Of a stretch of 64,000 bases of DNA, positions 16,455 through 25,099 are shown piece by piece. Made by a program: the position numbers and the translations under genes. The DNA comes from Microcoleus asticus IPMA8 (GTDB lineage Bacteria > Cyanobacteriota > Cyanobacteriia > Cyanobacteriales > Microcoleaceae): contig NZ_SRRZ01000021.1 of the NCBI RefSeq assembly GCF_013179805.1, forward strand, positions 13,927 through 77,926. The letters run 5' to 3'. How positions within the stretch are numbered: position 1 is the first letter of the stretch; each line of letters starts with the position of its first letter. The notes under the pieces are model-generated. The model searched no databases and was not told where the DNA came from. It saw only the letters and a program-made list of their open reading frames with translations.

Positions 16455-18233
16455 TCAACCAGCCTTCTTCTGAGGAGCCACTATGCGTTCCACACTCATA
16501 GCAGCCACGCTCAACGTCACCACAGCCATGCCGAGAATTGCCACAGGCTGCAACTTTTCATTGATAATTAGAAAACCGAAGAGTGCGGTCATTGCTGGCC
16601 CCAAAGTGCCAATTACTGACGCTAATGCCGCCCCCGCAAAGCGGATGGCAAAATTATTCAAAAGATAGCTAAACAGCGTCAGCACCCCTAAAACAACACC
16701 TCCTAAAATCAAACCAGGCCAAACATTTTGGTCGATTTTAGGAGATAAATTTTCCGACAGTGGCACCCACAAACTCAGGGACGAAAATACAAAAATCGCG
16801 GCGAAATTAACTAAACTAAAAGGAATGGGGTGCAGCTTGCCCGCGGCCATTTGCGTCAGCAATACGTAACCTGCAAAGGTAATCCCAGAAGCCAGTGCTG
16901 CAGCGACTCCCACTCCAACATTGCCGCCGCCGGGAGCTGGAGCGGCAAAACTCGGCCACCCAGCTAAAATCAAACCTGCGGTAATCCCGAATATCGCAAA
17001 AAAGCCGACTGTGGTGGGGCGAGAACCAAACAAGATCCAAGAACCCAGTACGGTGACGATCGGATAAATAAAGAAAATCGTAATCGCAATCCCCGCCGGA
17101 ATATTGCCGATCGCCAAATAAATCAAAACCTGAGACAAAAACAGAAAAAATGCGCTTCCTAAAACCTTGCTCCACAAAGCTCGATCGCCCGACTGGAACA
17201 ACCGTCTAATATCTTTCCACACAGAAGGATACAAAAATGTCGCCAATATCGGCATCAAAGCCATCACTACGATCAGCCGCATCAACAAAATCAACAAAGA
17301 ATTTCCAAAACCTGGAGTCACCACCCCCGGAAATTCAAACAAGCCAAAAACCATCCGAGGATTTTTGCCTTTAATCAGAATTCTCAAACACACATTAAAT
17401 AGCGACAATACCACCGCCGAAGACAAAGCCAGCACCAAACCTGTCTGTACTTGAGAAGCTGCTTTAGCGGTTGCTGGAGAGGGCACTGAAGAGGGTTCCG
17501 GCACGGGTTCCCGCGGCGTTTCCACAGGTGTTGGCTGCACTAATGGCGGGCGGACAGAATTAACAGAATTAGTTGATTCCTCGGGATAGGAATCTTGAGC
17601 ATCGAAAGGATTCTCAAGATATTCTTCTTCTGCTTCGAGTTCTTCTCTGATGCGGTTTACGAGATTTTGTAACAGCTCTTCCCCTTGCAGTTCCAGGGTT
17701 TTCATGTTGTTGAGCCGCACGGAAAGCTCGCTTTCGTAACTGGTTAAATCTTGTTCCAGCATCTGGAAACTGCGATCGATCCTTTCATCCAGCGCCGCCA
17801 GCAACTCCGAGGCCCGTTCGTCGTAGTTGCTCGGCGGCAGGGGTATCGGGAACTCGCCGCTGGGGATAGGGCTGCTGAGAGAATGTCCCGAGTTAGCGCT
17901 GAGTTCGTTGAACCGCTGCACCAACAAATCTTGCAAATTGTGAGCCAAAACTTGAGCCAACTGCTTCAGCCACAATTGCTGCTGCTGAATGTATCGCCCA
18001 GACAGAGATTCCATTTGCTGAGACTGCAATTTGCGATATTGCTCCCGGAGGTCTTCAATATCTTCAATCAGGTGATTTTTTTCAGTTTGCAGCCGAGTAA
18101 TGTCTTGATTTAACTGGCCTTTGACATTTTCATGCAAAGCGTCGAGTTCTTGCATTACTGAGTGGAGGACTTCTTCTGCTGATTGTGCATCCTCTGGCTC
18201 GCCCTTTGACGAGTATACGTTCCGCTGCGCCAT
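16455..18233 (-). CDS. DMT/EamA family transporter with long coiled-coil N-terminal domain
   Basis: 592 residues. The first 200 or so are charged, Gln/Glu-rich and heptad-like (for example Leu-Gln-Thr-Glu-Lys-Asn-His-Leu-Ile-Glu-Asp). A Pro-rich linker (about 220-260) leads to ten hydrophobic helices making two EamA halves, with the family feature Pro-Ala-Gly-Ile-Ala-Ile-Thr-Ile-Phe-Phe-Ile-Tyr-Pro in the first half and Ala-Ala-Leu-Ala-Ser-Val-Ile-Gly-Thr-Leu-Gly-Pro in the second. EamA proteins export amino acids or other metabolites across the plasma membrane. The cytoplasmic coiled coil is unusual and may tether or oligomerise the carrier. Monocistronic by spacing. Confidence 0.85.
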   Translation of the reverse strand: MAQRNVYSSKGEPEDAQSAEEVLHSVMQELDALHENVKGQLNQDITRLQTEKNHLIEDIEDLREQYRKLQSQQMESLSGRYIQQQQLWLKQLAQVLAHNLQDLLVQRFNELSANSGHSLSSPIPSGEFPIPLPPSNYDERASELLAALDERIDRSFQMLEQDLTSYESELSVRLNNMKTLELQGEELLQNLVNRIREELEAEEEYLENPFDAQDSYPEESTNSVNSVRPPLVQPTPVETPREPVPEPSSVPSPATAKAASQVQTGLVLALSSAVVLSLFNVCLRILIKGKNPRMVFGLFEFPGVVTPGFGNSLLILLMRLIVVMALMPILATFLYPSVWKDIRRLFQSGDRALWSKVLGSAFFLFLSQVLIYLAIGNIPAGIAITIFFIYPIVTVLGSWILFGSRPTTVGFFAIFGITAGLILAGWPSFAAPAPGGGNVGVGVAAALASGITFAGYVLLTQMAAGKLHPIPFSLVNFAAIFVFSSLSLWVPLSENLSPKIDQNVWPGLILGGVVLGVLTLFSYLLNNFAIRFAGAALASVIGTLGPAMTALFGFLIINEKLQPVAILGMAVVTLSVAAMSVERIVAPQKKAG

Positions 18234-18770
18234 TAGCCTATAACCTCTAATTTAAACTGCACGTTCAGTGTTCTTAAGTATTTTGCCAAATCAGGTCGCA
18301 AGTTCTAGTGAGTGGCTCTAAAAGATTGCGGACACTGTTGAATCAATAGTAGTCGCTAAGCTACAAATGTGAGAAAATTGCGTGAAGCAAAGCTATCCCG
18401 CTCTTAATCGCCCCAAAAACACTTTGTGCAATTAGAAATCATACTACAGCTTGACCTCTCCACGGATTGCTCCCGGTAATTCTCGCATCTAACTCACCAG
18501 ATTGCACCCGAATCACAAGCCTAAGAGCTTGTTGGGCGACTAAATTTGATTGGGGGGTGGCACTCCTAGCCCCTCAACGGATAACTTGATGCTGCGGCCA
18601 GAAATCCGGTTTCTTTTGCCCGCCTTTCTCTCGCACTCCCGCACCCAGATTTATTATATTAAAGGTTCCGATCTTTTGCTCGCGAAAGTTTTAAGAGGCG
18701 ATCGCACCGTCAAAAAGCCACCCCGCGCCATCAAAAAATTAACACACCTCATTCCCCAAGAGCAACAGAT
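18234..18770. other. Upstream region of the NRPS locus
   Basis: 537 bases without a gene. Contains a degenerate copy (about 18380-18410) of the dispersed repeat GCGTGAAGCGAAGCTATCCC that is also inside two NRPS genes. An open frame at 18550-18822 overlaps the NRPS start and looks random. The NRPS promoter must lie here, but no clear -35/-10 pair stands out. Confidence 0.5.
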
Positions 18771-21700
18771 ATGGCATCAGAAATTTATAACGATTCCTTT
18801 ACAAACGAGCTACAAAAACTGAATATTTCCTCAGAAGCCGAAGTGTTTGTCTTTCCGGCCTCATTTGCCCAGCAGCGCTTGTGGTTTCTCGACCAATTCG
18901 CACCGGAAAACCCTTTCTATAATGTAGTAACAGCACTGCGCTTAACAGGTTCCCTCAACTTAACAGCCTTAGAGCAAACCTTCAACGAAATAGTGCAGCG
19001 ACACGAAACTTTGCGAACCACTTTTGCAGCGGTATCAGGCAAACCAGTGCAGATAATATCTCCCGCTTTCAAGACTAATTTAAAACTCTTAGAGCTGCAA
19101 CATTTGCCACCAGAACAACGGCAAACAGAAGCAAATAAACTCACCGCAGCAGAATCTCTTCGCCCTTTCAATTTATCCACGGGGCCGCTGATGCGAGTAA
19201 CCATCCTGCGGCTGACAGAAACCGAGCATATTCTCTTGCTAAATATGCACCACATAGCTTCCGATGATTGGTCGATCGGCGTGCTAATTCGAGAAGTGGA
19301 GGTCATCTATACAGCTTTGATCGATCGACAGCCATCTCCCCTGCCAGAATTATCACTTCAATATGCCGACTTTGCCGAGTGGCAGCGCGAATGGCTGCAA
19401 GGTGAAGTATTAGAAACTCAGCTAGCTTATTGGCGGCAGCAATTGCACGGAATTTCGGCGTTAAATTTGCCGACGGATCGCCCTGCACCAGCTAGGCAAA
19501 ATTATCGGGGAAAAACTCAATATTTAGAAGTGCCTAAAAAGCTGAAGGACGCACTTGTAGCGCTCTCGCAGCGAGAAGGAGCGACTTTATTTATGACAGT
19601 GCTCGCAGCATTTCAAACTTTGCTTTACCGCTACTCGCAACAAGAAGATATTGTTGTAGGTTCGCCGATCGCCAATCGCAACCGCAGCGAAATAGAAGCA
19701 TTAATCGGTTTTTTTGTCAATACTTTAGTGCTGCGAACAGACTGCTCGGGAAACCCGACATTTCGAGATTTTTTGGGCCGGGTGCGGGAAGTAACCCTGG
19801 GAGCTTACGCTCACCAAGATTTGCCTTTTGAGAAGCTCGTCGAGGAATTGCACCCAGAGCGATCGTTGAATCGCCACCCGCTGTTTCAGGTGGTATTCGG
19901 GCTGCAAAATGCGCCGCTGGACGAGCTAGAATTGCCAGAATTAAAGTTGAGTTCTTTCCCTTTGGAGACTCAAACAACGCGCTTTGATTTAGAGCTGTAT
20001 TTGTGGGAAGCTTCCGATAACTTTAGGAGCAGATACGGCGAACATTGGGAAGATTCGGAAGGCCTCAGAGGCTTAGCTGTGTACAATACAGATTTATTTG
20101 ATGAAGTTACGATCGCCCGAATGCTGAGGCATTTTAAAACGCTGCTGGAAAGCATTGTAGCTAATCCCGAACAAAGAATTTCTAACTTACCTTTATTGAG
20201 CGAGAATGAAGTGAATCAATTATTCAGAGAATGGAACGATACTCGGACAGATTATCCTCAAAATAAGTGCATTCATCAGTTATTTGAGGAGCAAGTTGAG
20301 CAGCATCTGGAGGATGTCGCCCTAACTTTCGACAGCAAGCACCTGACTTACAGAGAACTTAACAGTCGCAGCAACAAACTGGCGCGCTACCTGCAAAAAA
20401 TGGGCGTGGGGGCGGAGGTTTTAGTGGGGCTTTGTGCAGAACGATCGATCGACCTAATTGTCGGGATGTTGGCTATACTGAAAGCGGGAGGAGCTTACCT
20501 ACCGTTAGATCCGAGCTATCCGCGCGATCGGCTAAACTTGATGCTGGAAGATGCTCGAGTTAAAGTCTTGCTAATTCAGGATAAATTGATTGAGAATTTC
20601 CGAGACTTCTCAAACTCGGTGATTTACTTCGATCGCGACTGGGAAGACATAGCCAAAGAAAGCGCCGAAAATCCCGCCAACACCGTAACAGCAGACAACC
20701 TAGCTTACGTTATTTACACATCTGGCTCAACAGGAAAACCCAAGGGAGTTGCTGTCACCCACAAAGCAGTAAATCGGCTGGTACTCAACACCAACTATAT
20801 AAAAATAGAACCTACCGATAAAATTGCCCAAGCATCAAACGCTTCATTCGATGCAGCCACGTTCGAGATTTGGGGAGCCTTGCTTAACGGCGCTCAACTC
20901 GTGGGAATTAGCACAAATATTACCCTTTCGCCTCACGATTTAGCCTTAGAACTGCGCCAACAAGGCATCACCGTCTTGTTTTTAACAACTGCCTTGTTTC
21001 AACAAATTGCTAGAGTTTTACCGCAAGCTTTTGATTCGCTGCGCTGCTTGCTGTTTGGCGGAGAAGCGGTCGATATGAGATGGGTTCAAAAAGTTCTCCA
21101 ACAAAAGCAAAGCACTAAATTAATTCACGTTTACGGGCCTACAGAAAATACTACATTTTCGGCTTATTATTGCGTGCAAGACGTACCCGAAACCGCAACA
21201 TCTATCCCCATCGGCCGCCCGATCGCCAACACGCAAATTTATCTCCTCGATGCGGATTTGCAGCCGGTGGCGATCGGTGTTATGGGTCAATTGTACGTCG
21301 GCGGTGATGGACTGGCGAAAGGCTACCTCAACCAGCCAGATTTAACTGCTGCTGCATTCATTCCTAATCCTTTTAGCAATAAATCTGGTTCTAGCCTTTA
21401 TAAAACAGGTGATTTAGGTCGCTATTTAGCTGACGGCAACATCGAATTTTTAGGCCGCGTTGATGACCAAGTAAAAATTCGCGGCTACCGCATCGAATTG
21501 GGAGAAATTGAAGCGGCTTTGTGCCAGCATCCACAAGTGCGCGAAGCAGTAGTAATTGTGAGGGAAGACATCCCCGACGATAAACATTTGGTAGCTTATG
21601 TTATTCCTGACGGCATTAATGAGAGATTAGAAATTCCCAATCTAAAATCAAGTGACTTGCGCCAATTTTTGAAAGAAAAGTTACCAGGATATATGGTTCC

Positions 21701-22106
21701 TGTAACTTATGCAGTGTTGGAGAATATGCCACTGACGCCTAATGGCAAAGTAGACCGCCGCGCCTTGCCCGATATAGATACAGACAGCGAGGATATAACA
21801 GAAAATTATGTAGCGCCTCGGACGGAACTCGAAAAGGCGATCGGGAAAATTTGGGCTAAAGTTTTGGGAAAACAGCAAGTTAGTATCTACGATAATTTCT
21901 TTGAACTAGGCGGGCATTCCCTACTAGCAACTCAGTTGATTTCTCGCATCCGAGACGCTTTGCAAGTCGAGTTATCGGTCAGCAATTTGTTTGAGGCTCC
22001 GACTGTGGCGAGTCTGGCAAAATACATTGAGACAATGCGCTGGGCTGCGAAAGGTTTGGATACTCCCAGAACCGACGAAAATGAGCGCGAAGATGTGGAA
22101 TTTTAA
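18771..22106 (+). CDS. Non-ribosomal peptide synthetase, one module (C-A-PCP)
   Basis: 1111 residues. Condensation domain about 25-460 (Ser-Phe-Ala-Gln-Gln-Arg-Leu-Trp; His-His at 160-161), adenylation about 470-1000 (TSGSTGKPKG from 650; Asn-Gly-Lys-Val-Asp-Arg), carrier domain with phosphopantetheine Ser 1050 in Gly-Gly-His-Ser-Leu-Leu. The C motif reads His-His-Ile-Ala-Ser-Asp-Asp, where the last Gly of HHxxxDG is Asp (GAT for GGT, 19266). Pocket residues by eye: D694, then A, F, F, L, G, V, T, a code type I associate with Val/Ile. No epimerase or TE. The acidic tail ending Glu-Arg-Glu-Asp-Val-Glu-Phe could be a docking motif. As the first gene it may start the chain with an idle C domain or accept an acyl group. 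Confidence 0.93.
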   Translation: MASEIYNDSFTNELQKLNISSEAEVFVFPASFAQQRLWFLDQFAPENPFYNVVTALRLTGSLNLTALEQTFNEIVQRHETLRTTFAAVSGKPVQIISPAFKTNLKLLELQHLPPEQRQTEANKLTAAESLRPFNLSTGPLMRVTILRLTETEHILLLNMHHIASDDWSIGVLIREVEVIYTALIDRQPSPLPELSLQYADFAEWQREWLQGEVLETQLAYWRQQLHGISALNLPTDRPAPARQNYRGKTQYLEVPKKLKDALVALSQREGATLFMTVLAAFQTLLYRYSQQEDIVVGSPIANRNRSEIEALIGFFVNTLVLRTDCSGNPTFRDFLGRVREVTLGAYAHQDLPFEKLVEELHPERSLNRHPLFQVVFGLQNAPLDELELPELKLSSFPLETQTTRFDLELYLWEASDNFRSRYGEHWEDSEGLRGLAVYNTDLFDEVTIARMLRHFKTLLESIVANPEQRISNLPLLSENEVNQLFREWNDTRTDYPQNKCIHQLFEEQVEQHLEDVALTFDSKHLTYRELNSRSNKLARYLQKMGVGAEVLVGLCAERSIDLIVGMLAILKAGGAYLPLDPSYPRDRLNLMLEDARVKVLLIQDKLIENFRDFSNSVIYFDRDWEDIAKESAENPANTVTADNLAYVIYTSGSTGKPKGVAVTHKAVNRLVLNTNYIKIEPTDKIAQASNASFDAATFEIWGALLNGAQLVGISTNITLSPHDLALELRQQGITVLFLTTALFQQIARVLPQAFDSLRCLLFGGEAVDMRWVQKVLQQKQSTKLIHVYGPTENTTFSAYYCVQDVPETATSIPIGRPIANTQIYLLDADLQPVAIGVMGQLYVGGDGLAKGYLNQPDLTAAAFIPNPFSNKSGSSLYKTGDLGRYLADGNIEFLGRVDDQVKIRGYRIELGEIEAALCQHPQVREAVVIVREDIPDDKHLVAYVIPDGINERLEIPNLKSSDLRQFLKEKLPGYMVPVTYAVLENMPLTPNGKVDRRALPDIDTDSEDITENYVAPRTELEKAIGKIWAKVLGKQQVSIYDNFFELGGHSLLATQLISRIRDALQVELSVSNLFEAPTVASLAKYIETMRWAAKGLDTPRTDENEREDVEF

Positions 22107-22245
22107 GCGCTTACATAATTGCGGGATGATTTTGATTGTTTTGTGGAATTGGCATCCGCAGCAACTCTGTTTAACAGCCTGTCTTTTGACATTTTTCATA
22201 CTTGTGTAGCATAATGATTTTTTCTCGATATTTTGGCAAAAGACA

Positions 22246-23682
22246 ATGAGTAAATTGAACAGCGTTTTGAACCCTTCACTGGTTGCTGAACCTCCCAGTA
22301 ATCGTTTTTATCGCACCGTTTGGCGATGGCACTTCTATGCAGGCTTGTTTGTTATTCCTTTCATGCTGATTTTGTCAATCACAGGCATCATTTACCTGTT
22401 TAAACCGCAATTAGATGCTGCGATGTATCACCAGAATATGTTTGTGCAGCCTGCGGATGTGGTGATGCCTTATACTCAACAGGTGGCAGTTGTTCAACAA
22501 ACTTATCCTGATGCCAAAGTAACAAAATTTACGCCGAGCGTTGCGTCTAATCGTAGTGCTGAAGTGACGATCGCGACTAAAGATGAACGAACGCTAGCTG
22601 TTTTCGTGAATCCTTATACGGCTAAGATTTTAGGCGATCGCGATGAAAATAATAATCTCCAAGCGATCGCACGCAAGATTCACGGCGAACTGATGATCGG
22701 AAAATTGGGAGATTATATAGTAGAGCTTGCTTCTTGTTGGGGGCTTGTGCTGCTGATTACAGGATTGTATCTGTGGTTGCCTCGCGGCAAAGTAACTTTT
22801 TTAGGAACATTAATTCCGCGTCTGTGGAGCCAGAATAAGCGGGTATTTTGGCGGGACTTACACGCCGTTTCGGGATTTTATGGCGTATTGCTAATTGGCT
22901 TCCTCATCCTCAGTGGACTACCCTGGACAGGTTTTTGGGGAGATACCTTCGCTCGTTTGTCGAACTACTACCCTGCACAAATGCGGGATAACGTGCCTCA
23001 ATCGACAACACTCACAGGCTCCCTCAATCAGCAGGGCAATCAAGTTGTGCCTTGGGCAGTGGAGCAATTACCAATTCCTAAATCGAGTACGCCTAGAAAT
23101 GAGCATCATTCAGGACATAACGAAGTTATCGGGCGAACTCTTGCTGATACCTCCGTAAATCTAGATTCTGTTGTAAATTTAGCCCAAGCAAAAGGCGCAC
23201 CCCCTGGATTTAGTGTTAGTTTTCCAGAATCCCAAACTGGTGTGTATACGGTTTCGGCATTTCCAAATAATCCGGCGCAAGAAGTCACTTTGCACATTGA
23301 TCGATACAGTGGCAAAGTATTAGCAGATGTGCGATGGAAGGATTACGGGTTAGTACCCAAAGTCGTATCAATGGGAATTTCAATTCACATGGGAAAATAT
23401 TTTGGATTGAGCAATCAACTACTGATGTTGTTTGCATCCTTAATTTTGATTGTGCTTTCAGTAAGTGGTACGGTGATGTGGTGGCAGCGTCGTCCGAAAG
23501 GGACGGGTTGGCTCGGTGCGCCTGCAATTCCCACCCATGTTCAGGGATGGAAAGTGCCACTCGCAATCGTTGCTGTTTTAGGGATTGCCTTCCCGCTTGT
23601 AGGACTTTCACTCGTCACCGTTCTGCTGTTGGATTATTTCGTGTTGGCTCGTATTCCTGCCCTCAAGCGCATTTTCAGTTAA
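22246..23682 (+). CDS. PepSY-associated membrane protein
   Basis: 478 residues, four main membrane helices and two PepSY-type extracytoplasmic domains. Features: Arg-Trp-His-Phe-Tyr-Ala-Gly-Leu at the first helix, Ile-His-Gly-Glu-Leu-Met, Trp-Arg-Asp-Leu-His-Ala-Val-Ser-Gly, Ile-His-Met-Gly-Lys-Tyr-Phe-Gly, and Trp-Trp-Gln-Arg-Arg-Pro at the last. Relatives (PiuB-like, 'iron-regulated membrane protein') often sit beside siderophore receptors and may reduce ferric siderophores using bound heme. Here it sits between NRPS genes in the same direction, 139 bases after the first. That hints at a link to metal or product handling, but no receptor is in the window. Confidence 0.85.
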   Translation: MSKLNSVLNPSLVAEPPSNRFYRTVWRWHFYAGLFVIPFMLILSITGIIYLFKPQLDAAMYHQNMFVQPADVVMPYTQQVAVVQQTYPDAKVTKFTPSVASNRSAEVTIATKDERTLAVFVNPYTAKILGDRDENNNLQAIARKIHGELMIGKLGDYIVELASCWGLVLLITGLYLWLPRGKVTFLGTLIPRLWSQNKRVFWRDLHAVSGFYGVLLIGFLILSGLPWTGFWGDTFARLSNYYPAQMRDNVPQSTTLTGSLNQQGNQVVPWAVEQLPIPKSSTPRNEHHSGHNEVIGRTLADTSVNLDSVVNLAQAKGAPPGFSVSFPESQTGVYTVSAFPNNPAQEVTLHIDRYSGKVLADVRWKDYGLVPKVVSMGISIHMGKYFGLSNQLLMLFASLILIVLSVSGTVMWWQRRPKGTGWLGAPAIPTHVQGWKVPLAIVAVLGIAFPLVGLSLVTVLLLDYFVLARIPALKRIFS

Positions 23683-23733
23683 AGGTGGGAGGGTGACAAA
23701 GAGGTCTAGGAACTAGACCGAATCAGTGCCTAG

Positions 23734-23778
23734 GTTGGGCCCCCGAGGGAACGAACCCTCCGTTTCACTCCGCCCAAC
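23734..23778. repeat. Inverted repeats between convergent genes
   Basis: Outer arms gttgggc (23734-23740) and gcccaac (23772-23778) enclose gaggg/ccctc (23745-23760). A second small palindrome, ggtctag...ctagacc, lies at 23703-23719. Neither is followed by a T-run, but they lie between two convergent genes and may limit read-through. Confidence 0.45.
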
Positions 23779-23835
23779 ATTTTCGCTACAATTTTCCTTA
23801 ACTAAACCGTATTGGATTTTAAGTCACATTTTTAG

Positions 23836-24984
23836 TTAAGAAATTTCAGTGCAGAATGCCCTGACAGCTTCGGCAAACTCCTGGTTATGTTCCATTAATG
23901 CCATGTGTCCTCCTCGCTTTATAGTAACTAGCTCTGCTTGAGGTAATTCTGCTTTCATTCGCAGGCTAGCTGGGGGGGTAGTGGCGATATCTGAATCGCC
24001 GCAGATCACCAACACTGGAATGTCAATTGATGGCAAAGTTTTTGTTTCATCATATTTGAGCATTCCCAGCGTGCCGCGAGCGAGAACGCCGGGAGAACCC
24101 AAGGCTGATAATAAAGCTGAAAACTCTAATTGACCGCGCGTTTCAGTGCCTTTAAATCCCGATAATTCTACACTGATGTGCAGTGAACCATTGAGATAGC
24201 TCAGCCAAGTCATTCCCCACATAATGGGTTCAAGAGCTGCGGTGAGGTAGAGCAGAGGTTGGAGCAGCGGCTTCTGCAAAGCGCGTAATAAACCGCTAAA
24301 AATAGCGGTTTTGACGGGATTAGTATAAGTGGTATCTACCAGAATTAAACCAGCTACTCGACTACCGAGAAGTTCTGGGAAAAGCCGACTGAATGTTAGA
24401 GAAATCATGCCGCCCATGCTGTGTCCGAGTAGGATAACAGGTTTAGTTCCTGCTATGGCAATGACGGCTTCGAGATCGCGGGCAAATTTTTCTAGGGAAT
24501 AGTCGCTGTTTTTTGGTCGAGTGGATTTTCCCAAACCTGGAAGATCCCAAACAATCACTCGGAAGCGATCGCTTAGTTGCCGTTTCGCGTAATACCAAAC
24601 CATACTGTTCGGCCCCCAACCATGTGAGAGGATAATCGGCTGTCCGTCCTCTGGGCCGTAGAATTCTACTTGTAAAATAGTGCCATCAGGCCTCTCTAAC
24701 CGCTGCACCGTACCCGTCCGCGTGGGCTTGGGTTCGTCAGCACCGGGGCGGCGGAACAGCGGCAAACTGATAAAGCGGCCGCCAACAGACCAAAGAAGCA
24801 TCAAGACTCCGCTGACTAAGTAGGAAATCCCTACAAGTTCGCCGATGTACCATTCGTAAATAATATATATACCTCCGCCAAGTACCCCGATCGACAGCAA
24901 TCCTACCAGCCAGAGGAACAGGAAATTGAAGGGCATGAACGGCATAAGCTGAAACCTTGGGTAGAATTTGGGTTGCGAATTCAA
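23836..24984 (-). CDS. Alpha/beta hydrolase with N-terminal membrane anchor
   Basis: 382 residues. Two hydrophobic helices occupy about residues 15-70, then an alpha/beta-hydrolase fold: oxyanion region Ser-His-Gly-Trp-Gly, nucleophile elbow Gly-His-Ser-Met-Gly-Gly, acid in Cys-Gly-Asp-Ser-Asp, and His in Gly-Gly-His-Met-Ala. Catalytic triad complete. The substrate is unknown; esterase or lipase-like activity at the membrane is likely. It lies on the minus strand between NRPS genes, divergent from the second NRPS (115-base shared upstream region), so it could be co-regulated with it. Confidence 0.85.
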   Translation of the reverse strand: MNSQPKFYPRFQLMPFMPFNFLFLWLVGLLSIGVLGGGIYIIYEWYIGELVGISYLVSGVLMLLWSVGGRFISLPLFRRPGADEPKPTRTGTVQRLERPDGTILQVEFYGPEDGQPIILSHGWGPNSMVWYYAKRQLSDRFRVIVWDLPGLGKSTRPKNSDYSLEKFARDLEAVIAIAGTKPVILLGHSMGGMISLTFSRLFPELLGSRVAGLILVDTTYTNPVKTAIFSGLLRALQKPLLQPLLYLTAALEPIMWGMTWLSYLNGSLHISVELSGFKGTETRGQLEFSALLSALGSPGVLARGTLGMLKYDETKTLPSIDIPVLVICGDSDIATTPPASLRMKAELPQAELVTIKRGGHMALMEHNQEFAEAVRAFCTEIS

Positions 24985-25099
24985 ACAGGATCATACTCAG
25001 GTTAGGCCACTGTAAGCAAGCGGTAAGTTAAGCTCTTAACTTGTGCACTGGTTGAATTTCTTTTATTGATTTGCCCAAGTAATGACAGGATGACTCAAA

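Noticed and set aside
18550..18822. 90-codon frame overlapping the NRPS start
   Set aside because: No protein character; overlaps the clear NRPS start and contains dispersed-repeat-like sequence.
23734..23778. Possible tRNA remnant (T-arm-like gagggttcgttccctc on the minus strand)
   Set aside because: No acceptor or anticodon arm can be built around it; treated as an inverted repeat.
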